The notes: generated from the sequence alone by a model not told the origin. DNA of 64,000 bases from Streptomyces spiramyceticus (GCF_028807635.1 NZ_JARBAX010000002.1:1612001-1676000); one strand, 5' to 3'; positions 1 through 9,829 are shown, counted from the stretch's first letter. Translations and numbers: made by a program.

Positions 1-1
1 C

Positions 2-313
2 CCGAAGGCGGGCGGGAACACCGTCGACAAGCTGCGGTCATGGGGTTACCGGATCGGCGAGGAGCACACTGCGGGAGAGCTCGCGGCCCGGCTGGTCACC
101 GCAGCTCTTGAAGACGGAGGAAGCCGCATCAGTCTCCACCTCGCCGACCAGGACAACAAAGCCCTCATTCTTGTCCTGAGCCATCAGCCCGGGCACGCGC
201 CTCTCGACGACATGCTTCTTGCGGAACTCGCGGCGTTGGGCGTGGTCTCATGCGGAGTGGACACCGACCAGGAGGACGGCGGCCGCCGCCGTTGGGCCCT
301 CATTGACGTGTAA
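2..313 (+). CDS. C-terminal part of an ATP-binding (HATPase-like) regulatory protein, cut by window edge
   Basis: The reading frame is open from the first bases of the window to a TAA at 311-313, giving 103 residues with no start. The fragment has an actinobacterial composition, a segment reading AARLVTAALEDGG near its start and a stretch typical of the last strands of histidine-kinase-like ATPase folds (ALILVLSHQPG). Many Streptomyces anti-sigma-factor-type ATPases have this layout, so I infer a small cytoplasmic ATP-binding regulator. The N-box and nucleotide-binding region lie outside the window, so the family call is tentative. Confidence 0.5.
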   Translation, partial: PKAGGNTVDKLRSWGYRIGEEHTAGELAARLVTAALEDGGSRISLHLADQDNKALILVLSHQPGHAPLDDMLLAELAALGVVSCGVDTDQEDGGRRRWALIDV

Positions 314-1328
314 GGCCTCCCAATGGAGAAGTCGAGCCTTGGGGTCTGTGCTGCGTGCCGAGCAACGTGTGGACCGCGCCCCGGTGGGACTGACGTCGAT
401 CAGCGCGTCGGGAAGGAAGCCAGAGCAAGGTCCCACTGGCCAGCTGCGTAAAGCAGCGCAGCATGTCCGCCCCCGCGGGCCTGCGTTGTGAGGGCCCTGC
501 TCCTCAGGCCCTCCTTGCAGCTACGCCGCGTCCACTTGCGCGCGGCGTCACCTCACGGTCCAAGAGGCGGCGTCACACCGGCCCAGGCCGCCGCCCGCCC
601 TTGACTCGTCAGCCTGACCGTGGGCATTTATGCCATCCCGCTGGTGACGCCCCCAGGGCGGGCGCTTGTGACGACGGAGCGGTACAGGTGCCCACTGCGC
701 TGCCTCAGTTGGCAGCTCTGCCATGACCTGCTCGGCCCCTCCCTTGGGGGGGGGAGGCTGGGAGGGGCCACGTTGCCCCGGCCACGTGGCAGGACACGGG
801 CGGGGGCCAGGGTGGGGATCTCCGGGGGAAGGAGGATCACCGCCGTCACAGCATCGCACTGGTTTCAGCCATGCGACAGGGTTGTGACTGGAATACGTTG
901 CGGTGGAACCCGACCTGGCTGCCGCCTGGGTCAGAAGCCGAGCCCCACGCCCTGCTGAGGGCGGGAGACGGAGGGGCTGCAGAGCGGAAGGTGTCAGAGC
1001 ACGTCGACGTAGTCGCCCGCGGCCTTCGCCGCCGGAGTGGTAGAGGTGCCGGCGAAGTTCCAGCTGCTGGGGGCGGCGGCGATTTACATCGCCCGACTGG
1101 CCCGCCGGTAGGCGCTCAGGAGGCCCCGACCGAGCGCCAGTTGCAGAGCCTGAGGGTCCCATGCCCAAGTCCCGTACGGCCCAGCCCCGTCATCTTAAGT
1201 CGGAGTGACCGATGCCGGTTCTGCGTGGCCCGACCTACCGTCGATGACGTCCCCGCTTCCGTTGCGGAGCGGGCAGCGGCGGTCATCGGCCGTCGCTTCG
1301 TCATCAATCTGTCGAAAGCGGCCTCTGC
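314..1328. other. 1-kb stretch without a convincing gene
   Basis: Open frames exist on both strands, but none shows consistent codon bias or a recognisable motif. At about 1018-1109 the plus strand reads a 32-codon string ending VPAKFQLLGAAAIYIARLARR and a TAG, blocked by a stop just upstream. It could be the tail of a decayed gene. The promoter of the reductase at 1329 should lie at the right end. Confidence 0.5.
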
Positions 1329-1898
1329 ATGCGCAAGCTCACTTACTACATCGGTTCCAGCATCGACGGCTTCATCGCAGGTCCGGAGGGGCAGTTCGAC
1401 TTCTTCGCTTTCGAGGGAGATCTTGCGGCCGTGATTCTCGCTGAATATCCCGAGACCATGCCGGTCCAGGCACGCGAGTTGCTGGGCGTCGCTGGTACGG
1501 CGAACAAGAAATTCGACACGGTCCTGATGGGTCGCGGCACTTATGGGCCCGGTCTGGCGATCGGCGTCACCAGCCCCTACCCGCACCTCACGCAGTATGT
1601 GTTTTCCCGCACGCTGACCCAGCTCGACCCCCAGGTGGAGATCGTCTCCGGTGACCCTGTGGAGTTTGTCCGCCGGCTCAAGCGGCAGGAGGGGATGGAC
1701 ATCTGGCTGTGTGGCGGCGCCACGCTGGCCGGGCAGTTGATGGGCGAGATCGACGAGCTGGTCATCAAGCGCTACCCGGTGGTCATCGGTTCCGGTATCC
1801 CTCTGTTCCACGCTTCCTTCGACCTGACCACGTTCTCGCCGACCGACTACCGGGTCTTCAACACCGGCGCGACGATCACGACTTACGTCAAGAACTGA
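1329..1898 (+). CDS. Dihydrofolate reductase family protein (RibD C-terminal fold)
   Basis: A 189-residue protein of the RibD C-terminal/DHFR-like superfamily, cytosolic, predicted to bind NADPH and reduce a pteridine-like or unknown small substrate. Visible family marks are the opening MRKLTYYIGSSIDGFIAG, a VLMGRGTY strand-loop at residues 65-72, the CGGATLA nucleotide-loop motif at 128-134 and a GSGIPLF motif at 154-160. Its length is normal for stand-alone members, which are common in Streptomyces and mostly uncharacterised. The next gene begins ten bases after the stop, so it is probably co-transcribed with the acetyltransferase. The substrate is unknown, and this is probably not the housekeeping folA. 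Confidence 0.85.
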   Translation: MRKLTYYIGSSIDGFIAGPEGQFDFFAFEGDLAAVILAEYPETMPVQARELLGVAGTANKKFDTVLMGRGTYGPGLAIGVTSPYPHLTQYVFSRTLTQLDPQVEIVSGDPVEFVRRLKRQEGMDIWLCGGATLAGQLMGEIDELVIKRYPVVIGSGIPLFHASFDLTTFSPTDYRVFNTGATITTYVKN

Positions 1899-1908
1899 GG
1901 AGACCCCC

Positions 1909-2850
1909 ATGTTGTTTCGTTCCATGACCGAGGCCGACCTCGATCGCGTGACCGCCGTGACGGTCGACGAACCCATCAGCTGGATCCCCGCCGACCGCTA
2001 TCTCGATGAACTGGCGCAGGGGATGTACCGGCCCGAGTGGACCTGGATCGCCGAAGACGGCGGCCGGGTGGTGGCCCGGGCCCTGTGGTGGGGACAGTCG
2101 CGCAGTGAGCACCCAATCGCGTTGGACTGTCTGTACGTCGATGCCTGCGTCGCCGACCGTGCGGCGGTCGCGGCCGAGCTGCTGACCACGAGTCTGAAGG
2201 CCTTCGCCGAGCAGGGCGCGAGCAAACTGCCGCTCTACAACCTGACATTGCCGTATGGCTGGCGCGAGGACCCGGCCGTCGCGGCAGCCCTGGCCTGGCG
2301 GCGCGATGCCGCGCTGGCGGCCGGGCTCACCGAGGAGGTGGAGCGGCTGCGTCTGGAGTGGACACCCGACGCCGGCGTCCCGGCCGCCGACGGCCGGCTC
2401 ACCTTCGCCGAAGCCTCGGACGAGGAGTTCCTCCAGGTGTTCCAGCGGATCGCCGTGGGCAGCCTGGACCGCGAGACCCGCAGGAACCTGGCCGCCAAGG
2501 GTGCCGAGGCCACGGCACGGGAAGAGATGGACTTCTACCTCGGCTGCCCGGGCAAGCGCGAGTGGTGGCGCCTGGCCCGCACTCCTGCAGGGCAGGTCGC
2601 GGGGCTGGCGATCCCGTCGGCGACACCGTACAACCGCAACGTCGGCTACCTGGGCGTCGTCCCCGAGTTGCGCGGCCGCGGTTACGTCGACGACGTACTC
2701 GCCGAGATCACCCGTGTCCACGCGGAGTCGGGCGCCGAGCTGATCACGGCCACCACGGACACGGGCAACGCGCCGATGGCCGCGGCCTTCGCCCGAGCCG
2801 GCTACCGGACCGCCCAGATCCGGATGATCTACTCGGCGCCCGAGTCATGA
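1909..2850 (+). CDS. GNAT family N-acetyltransferase
   Basis: A 313-residue protein whose C-terminal half carries a GNAT acetyl-CoA fold. A VVPELRGRGYVDDVL segment at about residues 247-261 supplies the R-G-R-G pyrophosphate loop, followed by the usual ATTDTGNAPMAAAFARAGY tail. The N-terminal half looks like a second, degenerate GNAT domain, so this is probably a two-domain acetyltransferase. The ATG is ten bases downstream of the reductase stop and a GGAGA ribosome site lies in that gap. The last six bases overlap the convergent LuxR-family gene. The acceptor substrate cannot be read from sequence. Confidence 0.85.
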   Translation: MLFRSMTEADLDRVTAVTVDEPISWIPADRYLDELAQGMYRPEWTWIAEDGGRVVARALWWGQSRSEHPIALDCLYVDACVADRAAVAAELLTTSLKAFAEQGASKLPLYNLTLPYGWREDPAVAAALAWRRDAALAAGLTEEVERLRLEWTPDAGVPAADGRLTFAEASDEEFLQVFQRIAVGSLDRETRRNLAAKGAEATAREEMDFYLGCPGKREWWRLARTPAGQVAGLAIPSATPYNRNVGYLGVVPELRGRGYVDDVLAEITRVHAESGAELITATTDTGNAPMAAAFARAGYRTAQIRMIYSAPES

Positions 2851-5532
2851 GCCCAGTAGCGCGGCGAGTTCATTGCGGGACGTGATGCCCAGCTTGGGGA
2901 AGGCGCGGTACAGGTGGTGCCCGACCGTGCGGTGACTCAGAAACAGCTGCGTGGCGATCTCACGGTTGGTTGCGCCGGTGGCGGCCAGCCGTACGACCTC
3001 GCGCTCCTGCGGGCTCAACCGGCTGATCCGTCCGTCCGCAAGACCGGTCGGAGCAGCGCTCTCGCCTGCGGCCCGCAGTTCCGCCCGAGCCCGGTCGGCC
3101 CAAGGCCGGGCGCCGAGCTTCTCGAAGGTCTCCAGCGCCTCACGCAGGTGGTCGCGGGCATCGATCTTGCGCCGCAGGCGGCGCAGCCACTCCCCGTAAA
3201 GCAGCTCGGTGCGGGCCCGTTCGAAGTCGCTGCCGCCCTCGTGGAGGCGCACGGCTGTCGCGAAGTGCGGTTCGGCCTCCTCATCCGCACTGGTCAGGGC
3301 CAGACAGCGGCGGGTCAGGGCAGTGAGGGCCGACTGATGTGCGGCGGTCGCCCATTCCCCCAGTAGACGCGTTGGTTCCATCGCCCGCTCGGGACGGCCG
3401 GCACGCACTGCCGCCTCGACAAGATCGGGCAGCAGGAACAGGGCCAACAGCGGATGGCCCACTTCCTTCTGCGCCGATTCCAGCAGCTCCAGAGCCGCAT
3501 CCGCCCGCCCGAGGCCGAGCTCAAGCAATCCCAGCGCCCACAGGGCGTCCGCCGTACCCCGTCCGACGTCGCGCGGACGCGTGTATTCCAGGGCTTCCTC
3601 CGCCAGCTTGCGGCACTGCTCATCCAATCCCTGGACGGCGGCCGGCGTCGCCAGGGCGGCCCGCAGGTGGGAGGCTCGGTGCGCCAGATCGTAGTACTCG
3701 GCAAGCCGCAGTCCCTCGGTGGCATGCGCGTACGCCTCATCGTGTCGGCCGAGCGCAAGCTCCGCCTGGGCGAGCAGGTGCAGCGTCGTGGGCAGCCACC
3801 CGCCGATGCCTTGCTCCCGGCACTGGGCGACCGACGCGACGGCGACCTCGTACGCCGCCGCATGGTCCGCGACCAGTTGGAAGTAAATGCCAGTCATCAG
3901 CCGGTCCATGAACGCGGCATCGGGATAACGGCTGATTCGCACGAGGTCATGAAGGGCGTCGAGCGAGCCGGGTACGTCTCCGGCGAACAGACGAGCGGGT
4001 ACGGCGAGTACGGCCAGGTCCGGGGCGTGGGCCCCGACCTCGGCGATCAGGTCGGCGTTGCCTGAGGACAAGGCCGCGTGGATCGCGTCGACCAGAAGAG
4101 AGGCAAGTTCGCCGGGGCTGCTGGGGCCGATGAGGTCTGCGCATTCGACCAAGATGCGACCGGCGGTTTCCGGCCTGCCGTAACCCAGCTCGACGACTGC
4201 CCGTACGCGGGCGAAGCTCGCTGTCAGGCCCGGATCGTGGAGAGGAAGCGTCACCTGGTCGGCCAGGGCGCCGCACCGCTCGTCCTGACCGGCTTCACTG
4301 GCCTTCTGAGCAGCGCAGATGAGGCGGCGCGCGCGCCTTTGCGGGTCCGCCGTGAGCTGGGCGGCACGTTCATAGGCGGCGGACGCGGACGCCATCGCCT
4401 GTCTGCTGCCGGCCCACTCGGCAACTCTCTCGAGTTCGTCGGCGACCCGTTCGTCCGGACCCGTCGACGCAGCAGCCAGGTGCCAGGCCCGCCGGTGCGC
4501 GTCCTTGACGGTATCCAGCACCTCCGCCAGCGCCTTGTGAGCGGCGATGCGCCTGACGAGCGGGGCCTCCTGATAGGCGGCGTATCGGACCAGCGGGTGC
4601 CGGAAGCGCACCCCCGCCCCGGACAGGAATACGAGCCCGGAGCGTTCGGCGGGTTCCAGGTCCTCAATTGCGGCGCCGAACCGGTCGACGGCCCTCAGCA
4701 CCAGGGTGAGATCTCCGGTGTCATCCGCGGCGGCCACGAGCAGCATCAACTGGGTGGCTTCGGGAAGGCGGCCGATCTGCTCCAGAAAGGCGTCCTGAAT
4801 CCGGCTCGCCGGCGGGGACGACGCCTCGGGCAGCGCCAGCGGGCCCAGATGCCCGGCGCGCTGCGCCGGGGTGAGCACGGCGGACAGTTCGATGAGGGCC
4901 AGCGGGTTGCCCTGCGCCTCCTCGATGATCCTTTCCATGACGTAGGGAGGAAGATCCCGGACGAGCGTTGCGGCTGCCGCCCGGTCAAGGCCTTCGATGA
5001 GCAGCCCAGGAAGTCCGTTCACGACGGCGCCGCCGGCACCGTCGCGGACAGCGAAGATCATTACGATGCCCTCGGCCCTCAGCCTGCGAGCGGCGAAGGT
5101 CAACACATCCACCGACGGCTGGTCGATCCACTGCGCATCATCGACCAGGCAGAGGAGCGGGCCCTCGCCAGCGACCTCCGACAGCGTGGTGAGCACGGCG
5201 AGGCCGAGGGTGAAGCGATCACGCACCACGTCCTCGGTGAGCCCGAAGACAGCCTTCATGGCCGTGGCCTGCGGTCCCGGCAGCATGTCGAGGACGTCCA
5301 TCACTGGAAGGAACAGCTGGTGCAGCCCTCCGAAGGCGAGCTCCATCTCTGACTCGATGCCCTCGACGCGCAGCACGCGCATGCCCTCCGCCCGCTCGGC
5401 TGCGTAGTCGAGCAGCGAGGTCTTGCCGATCCCCGCCTCACCGTGGATCAGCAGGGCGCTGCTTGTTCCCCGACGAGCGCCCACGAGCATCTGGTCTATC
5501 CGGTCTCGCTCCACGGTTCGCCCTTGCAGCAT
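2845..5532 (-). CDS. LuxR family transcriptional regulator of the LAL class (AAA ATPase plus HTH)
   Basis: An 895-residue large ATP-binding regulator of the LuxR family. Walker A is GEAGIGKT at residues 31-38 and Walker B is LLCLVDDAQW at 126-135. A long helical, TPR-like region follows, and the LuxR helix-turn-helix occupies the last 60 residues (RLSPQEREVV, then TNREIATQLFLSHRTVG). LAL proteins are usually pathway activators of secondary metabolism or sugar use, with ATP binding gating DNA binding. No biosynthetic cluster lies beside it, so its target is unknown. The gene is convergent with the acetyltransferase and shares six bases with it. Confidence 0.93.
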   Translation of the reverse strand: MLQGRTVERDRIDQMLVGARRGTSSALLIHGEAGIGKTSLLDYAAERAEGMRVLRVEGIESEMELAFGGLHQLFLPVMDVLDMLPGPQATAMKAVFGLTEDVVRDRFTLGLAVLTTLSEVAGEGPLLCLVDDAQWIDQPSVDVLTFAARRLRAEGIVMIFAVRDGAGGAVVNGLPGLLIEGLDRAAAATLVRDLPPYVMERIIEEAQGNPLALIELSAVLTPAQRAGHLGPLALPEASSPPASRIQDAFLEQIGRLPEATQLMLLVAAADDTGDLTLVLRAVDRFGAAIEDLEPAERSGLVFLSGAGVRFRHPLVRYAAYQEAPLVRRIAAHKALAEVLDTVKDAHRRAWHLAAASTGPDERVADELERVAEWAGSRQAMASASAAYERAAQLTADPQRRARRLICAAQKASEAGQDERCGALADQVTLPLHDPGLTASFARVRAVVELGYGRPETAGRILVECADLIGPSSPGELASLLVDAIHAALSSGNADLIAEVGAHAPDLAVLAVPARLFAGDVPGSLDALHDLVRISRYPDAAFMDRLMTGIYFQLVADHAAAYEVAVASVAQCREQGIGGWLPTTLHLLAQAELALGRHDEAYAHATEGLRLAEYYDLAHRASHLRAALATPAAVQGLDEQCRKLAEEALEYTRPRDVGRGTADALWALGLLELGLGRADAALELLESAQKEVGHPLLALFLLPDLVEAAVRAGRPERAMEPTRLLGEWATAAHQSALTALTRRCLALTSADEEAEPHFATAVRLHEGGSDFERARTELLYGEWLRRLRRKIDARDHLREALETFEKLGARPWADRARAELRAAGESAAPTGLADGRISRLSPQEREVVRLAATGATNREIATQLFLSHRTVGHHLYRAFPKLGITSRNELAALLGS

Positions 5533-5779
5533 TGCCCCCTGCTTTCACGCTTCGGTTACTCCGCCTCAGGTCCGGCGAGACCGTGCAACGGCAAGCCGGT
5601 GAGGAACTCAATGATCTCCTCCTCGGACATGTGAATGGCTCCTGGGCGGCGGTCCTAGGCGGTGCGGTGCAACGGGCCGCGACGTGACCGCTTGCGTGTG
5701 TGTGCTGAGCAGGTTGCCCAGCAGGGCCGCGAGAGATACGGCTTCGGCGCCGGCCGCGATCCGAGTGTGCGCACCTGAA

Positions 5780-6115
5780 TCACGCACCCGTCGTGGAGCC
5801 GGGGCGGACGATCATCAGGACGACAACCACCGCCCAGAGGACGTTGAAGATGCCCGTGAGCATCGTCAGGCGGGCCGCCGTGGGACGCGCCGCTTCCCGG
5901 TTGGGCAAGTCCTGAGCCACGGCGAGCAGGCGCTGCTGGCCGGGCAGGATGGCCAAGGCGAGGAGGGCCGCGGCGATCGCGGTCAGTGCGAGCGATGCGA
6001 TCAGCCAGGCATCGGTGAGCACGCCGAGCTGGGCGCCGGTGGCTATCCCGAACACCGGCACGGCGAGACCGGCGACAGCGTAGCCGCGGCAGATTCGGTG
6101 CAGGAGTGCGGCGAT
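5780..6115 (-). pseudogene. 5'-truncated membrane protein (DUF2269-like)
   Basis: The minus strand reads a clear membrane protein tail of about 112 residues from an IAALLHRICRGYAVAG segment to a TVVVLMIVRPG-like end, with three hydrophobic helices. Upstream of 6115 the same frame runs antisense to the PadR gene and loses membrane character, so the original N-terminus is gone. Intact relatives with this C-terminal pattern are about 150 residues long. I infer a gene whose 5' end was lost when the PadR/permease-prefix pair was joined here. The DUF2269 assignment rests on the hydrophobic pattern only. Confidence 0.5.
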
Positions 6116-6133
6116 CCCGGCGGATCGGACGCG

Positions 6134-6460
6134 GTGCGAGGGCACCTGGATGGACTGTTGCTGGCCGTGCTGGAGTCGGGCCCGCTCCACGGTTACGCGA
6201 TCATCGCTGCGGTCCAGCGCCGCAGCGGGGGCGTACTCGAACTGCGCACGGGCACGATCTACCCGGCCCTGAACCGGCTGGAGCGGCTCGGACTGCTCAC
6301 CAGCAGCTGGCAAGCCGACGGCGAACGGCGTCGTCGCTGTTACGAGCTCACCGATGCCGGACGGCGCACCCTGGCAGGCGAGCGAACGGCGTGGAGCGAG
6401 TTCACCACAGCGATCGGCTCAGTCCTGAACCCCGCTGCACCGCCCGGGCTGACCACGTGA
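6134..6460 (+). CDS. PadR family transcriptional regulator
   Basis: A 108-residue PadR-type winged-helix regulator. The N-terminus reads GHLDGLLLAVLESGPLHGYA, the family signature, followed by GTIYPALNRLERLGLL (recognition helix and wing) and a C-terminal helix. I chose the GTG at 6134 because homology begins there; an in-frame GTG at 6098 is possible. The stop overlaps the GTG of the next gene (GTGA at 6457-6460), so the two are translationally coupled. PadR proteins next to permease-prefix membrane proteins usually repress their own operon and respond to a phenolic or membrane-active ligand. That role is inference from family and context. Confidence 0.88.
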   Translation: MRGHLDGLLLAVLESGPLHGYAIIAAVQRRSGGVLELRTGTIYPALNRLERLGLLTSSWQADGERRRRCYELTDAGRRTLAGERTAWSEFTTAIGSVLNPAAPPGLTT

Positions 6461-7155
6461 ACGCCACCGGTCGGCAAACCGACCTCATCGGGGAGTACGT
6501 GGCGGCCCTGACAGCCGCCCTGCACGGACCGGCCCGGGCCAAGGCCCGGATGATCGAGGAGATACGCGACGGCCTCACGGACGCGACTGCCGCCCACACC
6601 GGCGAAGGAATGCCCTACGAACGCGCCGCCCACCAAGCAGTGCGCGATTTCGGGACTGTCGACGAGCTTGTACCGAGCTGCCAACGCGAACTGACCATCG
6701 CCCAGGCCCGCCACACTGCCCGGGCCGTCGCGCTCACCGCCCCCTTCCTGATCGCCTGCTGGTACCTGGCCTGGACTACCGACCAAGATCAGGCCTGGCA
6801 GCTGCCGCGCACGGCTCAGCTGCTGGCCGTTCATCTGGCAGGAGTCGCGACCGTCGCCGCGCTGCTCGCCGCAACGACGCTGGCCGCTACCGGTGCCCTC
6901 GCCCGCCGGCTGCCCACGCCGCACCGGCTGCCACTCGTGGTCGCCTGGACCGGTACCACCGCCAGCGCTGCCATGGCGGTCACGACGCTCGCGCTCGCCA
7001 CCGCCTCCGCCCTGGCCACCAACTGGCCACTGCTCGCGTTCGCCGGCGTGCTCGCGGCTGCCTCGCACGCGGCAGTGGCAGCTTCGGCCCGCGCCTGCCG
7101 TCACTGCGCCCACCTGCCCACCACGCAACCCGCCGTCTCCTGGCTGCGCGGCTGA
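6457..7155 (+). CDS. Permease prefix domain 1 (HAAS-type) membrane protein
   Basis: A 232-residue protein beginning at a GTG that overlaps the PadR stop. Residues 1 to about 75 form the soluble permease-prefix/HAAS domain (EYVAALTAAL, then RMIEEIRDGLTDATAAH and a YERAAHQAVRDFG motif). Four or five hydrophobic helices follow, rich in Ala, Leu and Val. The family is routinely encoded directly after a PadR regulator, and the pair is thought to form a sensing and repression unit at the membrane. The start inside the preceding stop implies coupled expression. The ligand is unknown. Confidence 0.85.
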   Translation: MNATGRQTDLIGEYVAALTAALHGPARAKARMIEEIRDGLTDATAAHTGEGMPYERAAHQAVRDFGTVDELVPSCQRELTIAQARHTARAVALTAPFLIACWYLAWTTDQDQAWQLPRTAQLLAVHLAGVATVAALLAATTLAATGALARRLPTPHRLPLVVAWTGTTASAAMAVTTLALATASALATNWPLLAFAGVLAAASHAAVAASARACRHCAHLPTTQPAVSWLRG

Positions 7156-7224
7156 CGTCGTCGCATCCGTCCCTCAGCCGACGTGACCGGATGCGTCGGT
7201 CCCGTACCGGCTGCGCCGAAACCG

Positions 7225-8754
7225 TCAAATATCCATGACAAGAGGCGGCGTTGCCTGGTGCAGCACCTCGCCGCGGAAGAAGTCCGGGCTGTGACGCCGT
7301 ATCAGTAGCATGATCACGGCGCCGAGGAGCAGCAGGCCGACTCCGATGACGAAGACGCTGCCGATGCCGGCGACTGAGCTGCCGCTGCCGTAGGACGGTT
7401 CCCAGGTGTCCCTCAGCGTCTGGACGAACACGCCGGTGAGCATCAGGCCGCCGAGGCCCGGCAGAAGCCCCTTGATCAGCAGGTTGCCCGACGAGTGCCG
7501 CAGTTCGCGGCGGAAGAACCAGACGCAGGCGAAGGCCGTGATCCCGTAGTAGAAGCTGATCATGAGGCCGAGTGCGAAGACAGTATCCAGCAGGACGTTT
7601 TCGCTGATCAGGGTCATCAGGGTGTAGAAGGAGCCGGTGAGGACGGCCGCCGCGACGGTGGCGCGGGCGGGGGTCCTGAAGCGCGGATGGACGGCGGCGA
7701 ACATCGTCGGCAGGGCCTTGTAGGTGCTCATCGCGAGGGCGGTGCGGGCCACCGGGATGAAGGTGGTCTGCAGGCTCGCGGCGGCGCTGGTCAGGACCGC
7801 GACGAAGAGCAGCACCCCAATGCCGGAGCCCATGACCGGATAGGCGAGTGCGGCGAAGACGTTGTCGGCGGTTTCCGGGTTGCCGAGACCGGTGCCCTTG
7901 GTGCCGATGCCCGCGTACATCTGGGCGGCGACGGCGATGAGCAGGTAGGTACAGACGATGACGACGATGGAGAGCAGTGCGGCGCGGCCGGGCGTCCGTT
8001 CGCTGCCGATGCTCTCCTCATTGACCGTCAGACAGGTGTCCCAGCCCCAGTAAATGAACATCGACAGGGTGACGCCGGCGGTGAAGGCGGTAAAGGACTC
8101 GACGCCGAACGGGTCCAGCCAGGACCAGGAGAAGTCGAGTGACCCCTCGGCCTCGCCGGATGTGGAGATCGCCATGACGACGAACAGGGCGAGTACGACC
8201 AGTTGCAGGCCGACCAGCACGGACTGCAGCCACTCGGTGAGGGTGATGCCGCGGTAGCTGATCAAGGTGGCGACGGTGATGAAGGCCAGGGTGGTCAGGA
8301 TGTGGACGGCCTTGTTGTCGTTGAGTCCGGTGACGTCGGGGCTGTCGGTCACCTCCCCCAGGAAGAGGTAGAAGAACTCCGTGGCCACCCCGGCGAGGTT
8401 GGAGAGCACCACGACGGACGCCATCAGCAGGCCCCAGCCGCACATCCAGCCGGTGCTCGGGCCGAAGGCCTTGACCGACCAGGCGAAGGAGGTGCCGCAG
8501 TCGGGCAGCACCTTGTTGAGCTCGCGGTAGGCGAAGGCCACCAGCAGCATCGGCACGAACCCGGCCAGGAAGATGCCGGGCATCCGCAGTCCGGCCTCGC
8601 TGACGGTCGGTCCGAGGGTGGCGGTGAGGCTGTAGGCGGGGGCGACGGTGGAAATACCGATCACCGTGCCGCCGAGCAGGCCGACGCTGTTCCGGCTGAG
8701 GCCCTTGGCCTTGAGGTCCTCGCGATCCTCGGGGTGCGCGGCTCCTTGCTCCAT
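7225..8754 (-). CDS. APC family amino acid permease
   Basis: A 509-residue transporter of the amino acid-polyamine-organocation superfamily. After a short hydrophilic N-terminus, residues about 20-60 read SRNSVGLLGGTVIGISTVAP, the helix-1 signature of this group. Roughly twelve to fourteen hydrophobic helices follow. An FIYWGWDTCLTVNEES segment near residue 230 and a SAAASLQTTFIPVARTALAMS segment near residue 320 are typical of actinobacterial APC permeases annotated for amino acids or amines. It is encoded alone, with no enzyme nearby to suggest a substrate. Likely role: proton-coupled uptake of an amino acid or amine across the plasma membrane. Confidence 0.9.
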   Translation of the reverse strand: MEQGAAHPEDREDLKAKGLSRNSVGLLGGTVIGISTVAPAYSLTATLGPTVSEAGLRMPGIFLAGFVPMLLVAFAYRELNKVLPDCGTSFAWSVKAFGPSTGWMCGWGLLMASVVVLSNLAGVATEFFYLFLGEVTDSPDVTGLNDNKAVHILTTLAFITVATLISYRGITLTEWLQSVLVGLQLVVLALFVVMAISTSGEAEGSLDFSWSWLDPFGVESFTAFTAGVTLSMFIYWGWDTCLTVNEESIGSERTPGRAALLSIVVIVCTYLLIAVAAQMYAGIGTKGTGLGNPETADNVFAALAYPVMGSGIGVLLFVAVLTSAAASLQTTFIPVARTALAMSTYKALPTMFAAVHPRFRTPARATVAAAVLTGSFYTLMTLISENVLLDTVFALGLMISFYYGITAFACVWFFRRELRHSSGNLLIKGLLPGLGGLMLTGVFVQTLRDTWEPSYGSGSSVAGIGSVFVIGVGLLLLGAVIMLLIRRHSPDFFRGEVLHQATPPLVMDI

Positions 8755-9208
8755 CGCACCAGTCTGGTTGATATCGACGGGAGAATCCTGAACGTCCCGT
8801 ATTTCGTCGAGCGGTGGCGTTCAGCCCGCAGTGCTCACCGTCTGTGTGTTGCGCCCGGAGGCATCGCTGCGGCGCTCGTCCGTAACTGCCGACTCACGAG
8901 ACGAAGCGGCGTAGTACAGGGCAGATGATGCCCTCCACGAACGCGTAGCCTTGAAGGAGGAGAGACTCCCCGGGCTGGAATGCGTGCCGGCGGAGAGGAA
9001 TCCATCATGGAATCTCTCACACCCCACGGTTTCCCTGCGCTGGTCAGCAGCACGTCGCGCGTCGCCGCCGCTGCAATGGTCAGACACGGCTACGCAGCGC
9101 ATCTCAAACCCGCTCCACCGACCGAACGTTCCCCACCGGGTGCTCCCGATGCCAGCGTCGTCCGCACCGGCGGACGGCGGCCATCGCCCAGGAATGAGGA
9201 GCAGAGTC
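8755..9208. other. Intergenic region between permease and DUF1326 gene
   Basis: About 450 bases with no convincing gene. Short open frames on both strands lack motifs. The permease promoter should lie at the left. A GAGGAG ribosome site at about 9196-9202 serves the DUF1326 gene. Confidence 0.5.
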
Positions 9209-9829
9209 ATGACATGGAGTATCTCCGGCAACTACTTGGCTGGTTGCTCATGCGCAGTGGTCTGCGGGTGCCCCGTCGACGCGAAGCCGCACGACGCGCA
9301 AGGACGTGAGGAATGCCTTGGGTGCATCGCCTTCCACGTGGCCGAAGGCAGCTTGGACGACGTGAATCTGTCCGGCGTGGACTTCGCCCTCTACAACCAC
9401 TTCCCCTCCAACCTGACCGCCGGTAACTGGAAGGTCGGCGTGGTCGTCGACGCGGAGGCCAGTGACGAGCAGGCCGACGCGCTCGAGCGCATCGTGTCCG
9501 GGCGCGAAGGCGGCGCGTTCGGCGAGCTCTCGCAGTTCTTCGGGGAGTACCTCGGCCTGGAGCGGGCGAGCATCTCCATCACGGACGGCGAAAAGCCCCG
9601 ACTTCGGGTCGGCGGGAAGACCGAACTCGAATTCGAGCCCCTTCGAGGGCCCGATGGTGGACCCACCACGATGAAGAACGCGATGTTCGGATTCGCACCG
9701 GAATTCACGCTGGGCCGCACCACCGGCAGCTCGACAGCCTTCGGCTTGACGTTCGAGCCTGCGTACGGCGAGAAGTCCGACTACGTCTTCTCCAGCGAGC
9801 AGCCCGAGGGCACGCCCACAGGGCGCTAG
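9209..9829 (+). CDS. DUF1326 domain-containing protein
   Basis: A 206-residue DUF1326 protein. The family opening WSISGNYLAGCSCAVVCGCP is visible from residue 3, followed by a second Cys pair in EECLGCIAF. The cluster of cysteines suggests metal or thiol chemistry, but the family has no established activity. I chose the ATG at 9209 because GAGGAG lies about 8 bases upstream and homology starts at MTWSIS. DUF1326 and DUF2182 genes are frequent neighbours in bacteria, and a DUF2182 gene lies 300 bases away on the opposite strand. That points to a shared but unknown function. Confidence 0.87.
   Translation: MTWSISGNYLAGCSCAVVCGCPVDAKPHDAQGREECLGCIAFHVAEGSLDDVNLSGVDFALYNHFPSNLTAGNWKVGVVVDAEASDEQADALERIVSGREGGAFGELSQFFGEYLGLERASISITDGEKPRLRVGGKTELEFEPLRGPDGGPTTMKNAMFGFAPEFTLGRTTGSSTAFGLTFEPAYGEKSDYVFSSEQPEGTPTGR

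Noticed and set aside
2845..5532. Part of a biosynthetic gene cluster because of the LAL regulator
   Set aside because: No polyketide, NRPS, terpene or RiPP genes lie nearby, so the regulator alone is not evidence of a cluster.
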